Below, one piece after another: positions 57,690 to 64,000 of a DNA stretch of 64,000 nt. The translations under genes and the position numbers were made by a program. The notes under the pieces are model-generated. The model was not told the origin of the DNA. It worked only from the letters and a program-made list of their open reading frames with translations, and searched no databases. Source of the stretch: Hemibagrus wyckioides (Eukaryota; Chordata; Actinopteri; Siluriformes; Bagridae); the NCBI RefSeq assembly GCF_019097595.1, contig NC_080732.1:12232775-12296774 (forward strand), given 5' to 3'. Within the stretch, counting starts at the first letter, position 1. Each line of letters begins with the position of its first letter.

Positions 57690-58800
57690 TCGCGAGCGTG
57701 GGCCGACAGATAAATTCACACAGAGGGCGCGCGAGGTAGAGAGAGAGAGAGAGAGAGAGAGATGAGAAAATAAATTACTCTGGAAAGATATGACGGTGGG
57801 CTACATGCGGCTTTAAATCTAAAAGGGAATTCGCGACACACTCGACCAATTTGTCACTGCGCTTTTTACGTTTGTAGCCTGTTTCTTTTCTCTTTTTTTC
57901 CCCAGCAGTCTGCTACTTCTCTTAACGCACGCGCTCACACATCAACCCGGAGAAAAATTTCCAGTGAGTCAGCTGATAAGTCGAGAACTGTACTTATTAA
58001 GCAAACGTTAGGAATACCAGCTACAACCAATTAGAAACGCACAGTCAACGATGTCTTCTTTGCGCATGTCTCTAAATGACCCATGAACATGTCCACCCGT
58101 TCAATTAGTCTTCCAATGTCTCTGTGTGGAGCTGTGACTTCTCTAAGAATCTAACATCATAACAAATCAAAAGAAGGAGGGAACCTGGATGCAGTGAAGG
58201 AAGAGAAAATGAAGAGGGGGGCAAACCAAAGTGGAAGATGGGTGGAAACGAGGGTGGGGGCATGGGGACGAATGGAAAAGAGAAAAGAAAGAAATGCAGT
58301 CTTAAAGCATACCCCCCTCTCTTTTATTTAATTTAGACGCCAGGCGAAAATCGATCCTGCCATTCGATACGCAATCCGAATCAAGGCGAATTAAGCGGGC
58401 GGAAATTAACTCTGAAAATATTTTTGATGGAGTGGCTTGTAGTCTCTCGGCCAAATGGACTGCAAAGTGGAACAAATGACAGGGGCCTAGTGGTGGAGAC
58501 AGCGGCGCTCCATCTTCCATTAGGGCGTAATGGGATAGGTCCAGCCCCCTAGCTCGACTCGGCTGCATTAATCAAAACAGCCGCTATATGAAGATTTATG
58601 GTTCTCCGCGTCGCCGCTTCACTTCAGCGCCGCGGAAGCCTGAGCCAGGTCGTGTGTGTGTGTGTTAGAGAGAGGAGCGAGAGAGAGAGGGAGAGGGAGA
58701 GAGCGAGAGACTGCTGCTGTTTTCTTACAGGCCCACTACTCCTGTCTAACGTGAACGCGCGTCTTGCTGCTCGTGCGCTCGTGTTTATACCGTAACGCTG
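57690..58800. promoter_or_regulatory. CpG-rich, non-repetitive block; candidate conserved element or promoter
   Basis: The CpG content is the highest in the right third ('gccgctcgcgagcgtgggcc' near 57,690; 'tccgcgtcgccgcttcac' near 58,603). Between about 58,310 and 58,620 the sequence is complex and repeat-free ('ccatcttccattagggcgta'), as in ultraconserved enhancers of developmental genes. Two GA-rich runs (57,738-57,761 and 58,667-58,712) flank it. It could also be the promoter or first exon of an unlisted transcript. No protein is recognisable. Confidence 0.35.
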
Positions 58801-59939
58801 TGTAATCCCACCCTGGCATATGTCATACTCTTTATCTTGTCAGGTGGACTATGGTGCAAATCATATTTTAAAACATACAGATTTAGCAAATGAGGCGAAA
58901 ATCATTTTCTTTTTTCTTTTTTCTCCCTCCATATGATATTTAATATGCAAGCAAGTGATTCCGGATATAGGATTTACATTTATAAATTAATCCCTAATGA
59001 GCAAGCCAGAAGTGACAATGGCAATTTAGGTAAAACTCCATGAGGGTGAAGACAAAGGTTCATGTCATATGTTGATGTCAGCATCCTTAGTGACATTTTT
59101 CTCAGTGATGCTCCTGTATATATTTTGTAGGTATAATTAAATCTTATATCCTCAAGAGGCGTCACGTTTTTCTTGTTCTTAACATTAGTCAAGGCAGTTT
59201 TCTTAGAGCTTCTGAGATAAATCAATAACTACGGTGTGACTTAAATTCATTAAAAGCTGCAAATTAAGGAAGTCTTTCTTTCATTCATTGTAAAGCTTTC
59301 TCTGTGTTATTCTGTATTAATAAAAGTGTCTGAAACAAACAAATGTCTCTTCATGACTGCTGTCCTGCCAGTGACCATCTCCCATCACTCCATGCACACT
59401 TACCGCATGCCCACACCACCAATAAAGGCCTTCCACTACACAAAGCTGAAGTTCTGCTTTTCATATTTTGACACTGTTTAATACTATAGTATTGGTCTGG
59501 GCTAGCAAAACATTGGGTTAGTGATTAGTTGGGCATAGCATGTTACAGAACACAGAAAAAGCAAACCACCCCCTCCTGCTAAACATTCTCCTATGTGTTC
59601 AAGTTTCATTTCTCAAACTCACCGTGAAAAAACACTAGAGTTTCTGGTAGTGCATTGTCAAAATCCTTCCAGTGTTCTTTTGTACTATTTTTGTCAACCA
59701 TTCTTAAAGTAGCACATCGGTACATTTGCTAATCTATGCTGGTTAACAGAGGTACCATAAAAAGGGGCAGGAGGGATTATCTGAAATGCCTGAATGAACA
59801 AGGGGTGAAAGGGGGAATCTACAGAATGAGAACTGTCTATGGTTGGGTCCTGTGCTGTCATGAAGCTTGATATTCCCATTGGTGCGCCTGCTGGTTAATC
59901 AAATGACCCATCGGGAACTGTATTAATTCAATTACATTC
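58801..59939. other. Non-coding, no gene seen
   Basis: Repeat-poor sequence without a supported coding frame. The first 500 bp look similar in character to the block to the left. Confidence 0.4.
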
Positions 59940-60125
59940 CTTTTAATTTCTATATCATTTTAAACAATGTCACAAAACAGCTTTACAGAAATACTGATGT
60001 CAAATCCGGATGTAGCTTTATTTTTTACACGTATATTTAGAGCCATTATGAGCAAGTCAATGGTGATAGTGCCAAGGGGGGAAAAAAACAGCCTCAAAAG
60101 GGAAACCAGCCTCTTCTACATGACA
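59940..60125 (+). repeat. Dispersed teleost repeat, family C (copy 3)
   Basis: 'caatgtcacaaaacagcttt' followed by 'acagaaatactgatgtcaaa' and 'aaaagggaaaccagcctctt' matches the copy at 10,935. Confidence 0.5.
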
Positions 60126-62668
60126 CAGAATATTAGGATTATATATCATTACAGGTCTACAGGGTTCAAATCCTCCTCAAGAATTCAGGTGAGATAGTAC
60201 ACTGAAGAAAGGGGGAAATGCAAATGTCTATCTGCAGCAACCTTTCTTGTATCCATGTTATATTAAATACTACTTCTTGAAACACCACCATGAGCTCTGT
60301 TGACTATTTTTGGACCTGTTTTTACTGTTATAAGTACTTAGGTTTTAGTTTTGTTTTTTTTACTTTCTGCTTGAAGAACATTTTTCATGTTTGTTTTGCC
60401 TGTTCACATTTTGTGCTTAATAGTAATACTGTAATATAGTATTATAAAAGATTTAAAAATAGCAGTCAACCATTATCATGATCTATATCCACGGGCTGTT
60501 CAGGTGAAGGGGGAAAGAAACCTGTTAAATGTTAAACTGTACTTATGAGAAAGCTCATGAATGTGTGCAAACAATCACTGGGCATGCAGTTTAGGCAGGT
60601 TCAAGACCTACTGATCTACTATACCTACTACTGTTCTTTTTTTTCCAAAAGTGTGCCTTTTAGTGACCAGAACAGGAGATTTTAAGCTAATGATCTTAAA
60701 AGTCTGTTAAAGTACTATAATCTGATCAATCAAGAGGCTAGCTATTACTGTTTAAAGTTAAAACTACCTCGAGGTACATGAACAGAACAGCATTATTAAA
60801 AGCAAATGTTAGCAGTTAGCACTGGATTCTTTGTAGTAACTTCATCTGGGTAGCTGGCAAGCTATCAAGCAATGCAAAACTGTTAAGGAAATAATTATTA
60901 TTGTCTTATTTTCTAGATTTTGGGAAGCAGCTCTAGTTTTTGAAATATAAGCAGGTCACTTCCTCTAAGCTTGCTTTTCTCTTGTTCACTTTGTCTCATT
61001 CTACAATGAGTCAGTATACTATCATCAGTCAGGAAGCGAATGTCAACAAAGATACGGAACCAACCATTTATATATGTATATGCATTTATATATTAAAAAT
61101 ATCCCCCAGATTTCTCATTCATTGTAGCATGTATTGTATACTGAGCAGGTCATATCGGTCTTGCGTGTATGACCTCAGATATTGACCGGATGTTTTGCAT
61201 AAGTATTTGGAATGGTTTTTATAAATGTATAGTAACTAAATGTTTTGTGATATAAAGCATTATGCATGTTTGAAAAAACATTTCAGTATAACGTGCAGAC
61301 ATTATACACCACCCAGCTGGGTGTCAGCTCTAGAGTTTTGTATAGATGCACAGTTCAGCATATACACAAGTAAGAAATAAACCACAGCAAGCCATGTTGT
61401 TATAGAAAATAATCAACAATGCTAAATATATAATATAAATAAAATATTTTCCAATGATAACGTATCTATATATCTGGTCTTGTTATAAAACAGCAATTTC
61501 CCAATGACTCCAATGATTTTTTAAAATTTATAACTGAATGACGTGTTGCACTTAAAACTGTTTATTTTTCTATCTATAATTTAAACAACCGTTCCCTGAC
61601 CAGACTATGTCTCATCTTTCACTTGAACTTAAATAACAATGAACAAAATAACAAGAACAACAAAAATGAGGCTAGTCATGTTACTGAGAATCTGGAAAGT
61701 GCAAAGTCCTCTTTCCTGAGAACGTGCACTTGATAGAAAACATATTCATTACTAAAAAGTGGTATAAACTACCATATCAACAGTTTTACATTTTCTTTGG
61801 TAAATAACATTCATGTAAATTATGTAGGGTTAGATGTTGTAGGTCAACTGGTTTACAAATGGCATATCAATGAAGTATTAAAACAACTGCTTTAATATAA
61901 ACCCTTGATATGAAATACTGCCAGCAATACAGTCAAAGCAGAAGTTTATCAGAACTGTGGTATAAAGTGTCATATTTGCTTTATACTTATCAACATACAG
62001 TAAAAGTGCATTTATGGATACTTGCAAATTCTGTTCTCTGGTTAAGAGTACATCTTTCATGAAAAAGACCAATAAAAGCTGGCACTAAAGATAGAAGATT
62101 TGTTACACTTATATAAAATAGGTTTACTGCATTTCACCACCTATCTTTCCTATTATTAGTGCCTAGACCTACATAAGGCAGACATTTATAAATACCAGTA
62201 ATATGCCCTTTTCAACCTATAGAACCTGAACAAAATACCTTCCTATGATCTAGGCCAATAAAAGATTTCTTCATTTAATTCTACGAATGCACTACAAAAA
62301 TATATTTCTAATAAGTCTCATTTAACCTTTTATAATGTCTTATCAGTGCCTCCTTGATATCTCTTCTACTATAGCGTAACTCACTTTGCCTGATTTACAA
62401 GCTCCCACTTGCCTTTCTATTCTGTCCTCCAGCATCTATCTCTCTTTCCACCTTTCCATGATCTACTGCCACCTTTAGTTCACTCACCCACTGGTGCCAA
62501 ACACACGTGGAGACACCTCAACGTATCTATTTATTTCACCCTTCCCTCTGCCCTTATTCTTTTCCCTTTTCTTTGTTTTGCTTCCTCTTCATGTGCACAG
62601 AGGGGAAGCTAGCTGCCAGTTTTAGTCTGCCAAAGGGTTTATTTAAATTATCAACACTTTAAACCCCC

Positions 62669-62671
<3 letters not shown>
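60126..62671. other. Non-coding, no gene seen
   Basis: AT-rich DNA without recognised repeats or coding frames. It becomes pyrimidine-rich after about 62,380. Confidence 0.5.

Positions 62672-62713
<42 letters not shown>
62672..62713. repeat. (CT)n(CA)n compound microsatellite
   Basis: A CT run of about 14 units passes directly into a CA run of about 7 units. Confidence 0.93.
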
Positions 62714-64000
62714 CTCCATTTCTATCCCCTGTCTAGCTTTTCTCTTACTCTCTTAGAGCCCCAAGGGTTAATGTTAGTAGAGAAGAGGGAAAAACTTTAT
62801 CAGTTTCTTCTCTCATCTAAAAAAAAAAACATGCAAAATACCACTGCAAAGTAACAATAATTTTTGCTTTGCTCCAGTAAAAAAATCAAGTACTTTATAG
62901 GTTTGGAAACATCTTCTAGAAACTTCTACCTATTCTTAGTTTTCTTTTTTAATGCTAAATGTATTACTGATACATATATACAATATATCATTTAGTACCT
63001 GATTAATTTTATGTTTCTCGGACTCCATTCTTATCTACTTGACCATATTCATCTTTAGTTTTAGACTTCTTTCTCTGCAGATGCCCTCGACAGTGAGTGA
63101 GAGTGAGTGAGATGTGCAGGTCTGGTCAGGCCATTTCACTAGTCAACCCTTCAAAGCCCCACTCCTTCTTTCCCATTCATTTATTTCCCACCTCATTAAC
63201 ATTCTATTATGCTGGCATCTGTTCTACACACGATTCGAAGGCAATATAGAGTGTAATCAGATGTCCAGGTTTGACATGCCCATGTGTCTGAACAGTATTA
63301 ATCAAAGACCACACGCAATATAACCACCTGCTTTCATTCAACTTAAGTACAGTTAAATTCTCTCAGTCTGTACCTCCGAGTCTGATGTAGGCATTTAACA
63401 AGAAAATGCTTTTCTATAATATGTTTTGACAGATAGTAGTATCATATAGTGTCCCTAACACAAGCAACCCCCCCCAAACACACACACACTTTTAATGACG
63501 GAAAGATTAACTCTTTCAAGTCATTATACAAATGAGCCCGAGACCCCAGATGGCCCCTAAAGCCTGTCTTGTGTAAATAAGTTGATTTAAATTACATGTG
63601 ATCTCCACCTTAAAGACAGATAAAAGATGGAGCCTTGTTCTTTTGTGCAACCTATTAATTAGTGCACCCTATTAATTAGACTGACATCAAGACATTCTTG
63701 TGTATCACTTGCAGTATCATCATTAATATACTTAAAGCTGCTGTCTGATAAGACCTAATTAGCCTAAGTAGAATTATTATAATCCAGTTTGACTGATACC
63801 CATGATTGAAACCTCAGTCTGAAAGCCATGCCGAGGCATTGATTTGCTTGAACACCCAATAACACAACAAACATGTCTCTATATTACCGCTTTCTGGGAG
63901 GCATAGGTGTTATGTGCGCAGCAATTAAGATGAATGAGCAGGAAGGTTCAATCACAATTAAAAATCTAATGACAATTTGACCCTTTAGTAGAGGCTAGAG
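62714..64000. other. Gene-free stretch; right end looks like conserved non-coding DNA
   Basis: From about 63,530 to the edge the sequence is repeat-free with many TAATTA-type cores ('cctattaattagtgcaccct', 'gacctaattagcctaagtag') and no coding frame. No exon was recognised, so any target gene would lie outside the window. Confidence 0.35.

Noticed and set aside
58302..58568. 88-codon minus-strand frame in the CpG-rich block
   Set aside because: There is no similarity and no splice or start support; the complexity of the DNA is better explained by non-coding conservation or a CpG island.

Overview
The window is vertebrate nuclear DNA from a teleost fish. It has long GT-AG introns, a large multi-exon receptor gene, a C2H2 zinc-finger gene, and many Tc1/mariner, hAT-like and tRNA-derived SINE remnants of the kinds common in teleosts. 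A catfish-like (siluriform) source is my guess from the look of the dispersed repeats; nothing here proves it.

Left two thirds (about 1.7-34.7 kb, + strand): a complete megf8 gene (multiple EGF-like domains 8). I could place 43 coding exons plus a likely 5' non-coding exon. All junctions are GT-AG, the phases agree throughout, and the joined frame is 8,586 nt (2,861 codons plus stop), close to the roughly 2,845-residue mammalian protein. Domain order is signal peptide, CUB, EGF, six kelch-type repeats, a PSI-rich region, calcium-binding EGF, laminin-type EGF, second CUB, EGF, second kelch block, PSI region, EGF/laminin EGF, a cysteine-poor membrane-proximal region, one transmembrane helix and a cytoplasmic tail with the MASRPFA motif. 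Introns carry a 19-copy minisatellite, several Tc1 copies and a nested hAT/hAT/Tc1 stack.

Middle (38.2-42.3 kb, + strand): a two-exon gene for a 614-residue protein with 15 C2H2 zinc-finger units (one degenerate). Its acidic N-terminus is studded with SUMO-acceptor consensus motifs. I cannot name its orthologue.

Right third (42.3-64 kb): no gene that I can support. It holds SINEs, a second Tc1 copy nearly identical to the one in megf8 intron 38 but inverted, copies of a dispersed repeat, microsatellites, and several non-repetitive stretches (about 52.4-53.2, 57.7-58.8 and 63.5-64.0 kb) that look like conserved non-coding elements. This could be the regulatory flank of a gene beyond the right edge.

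The two genes lie in tandem on the same strand. I see no sign that they share a pathway. MEGF8 is known as a membrane adaptor that, with the E3 ligase MGRN1, dampens Hedgehog signalling and is needed for left-right and neural patterning; the zinc-finger protein is presumably a nuclear DNA-binding regulator. I found no clear new biological system; the most checkable oddities are listed as findings.
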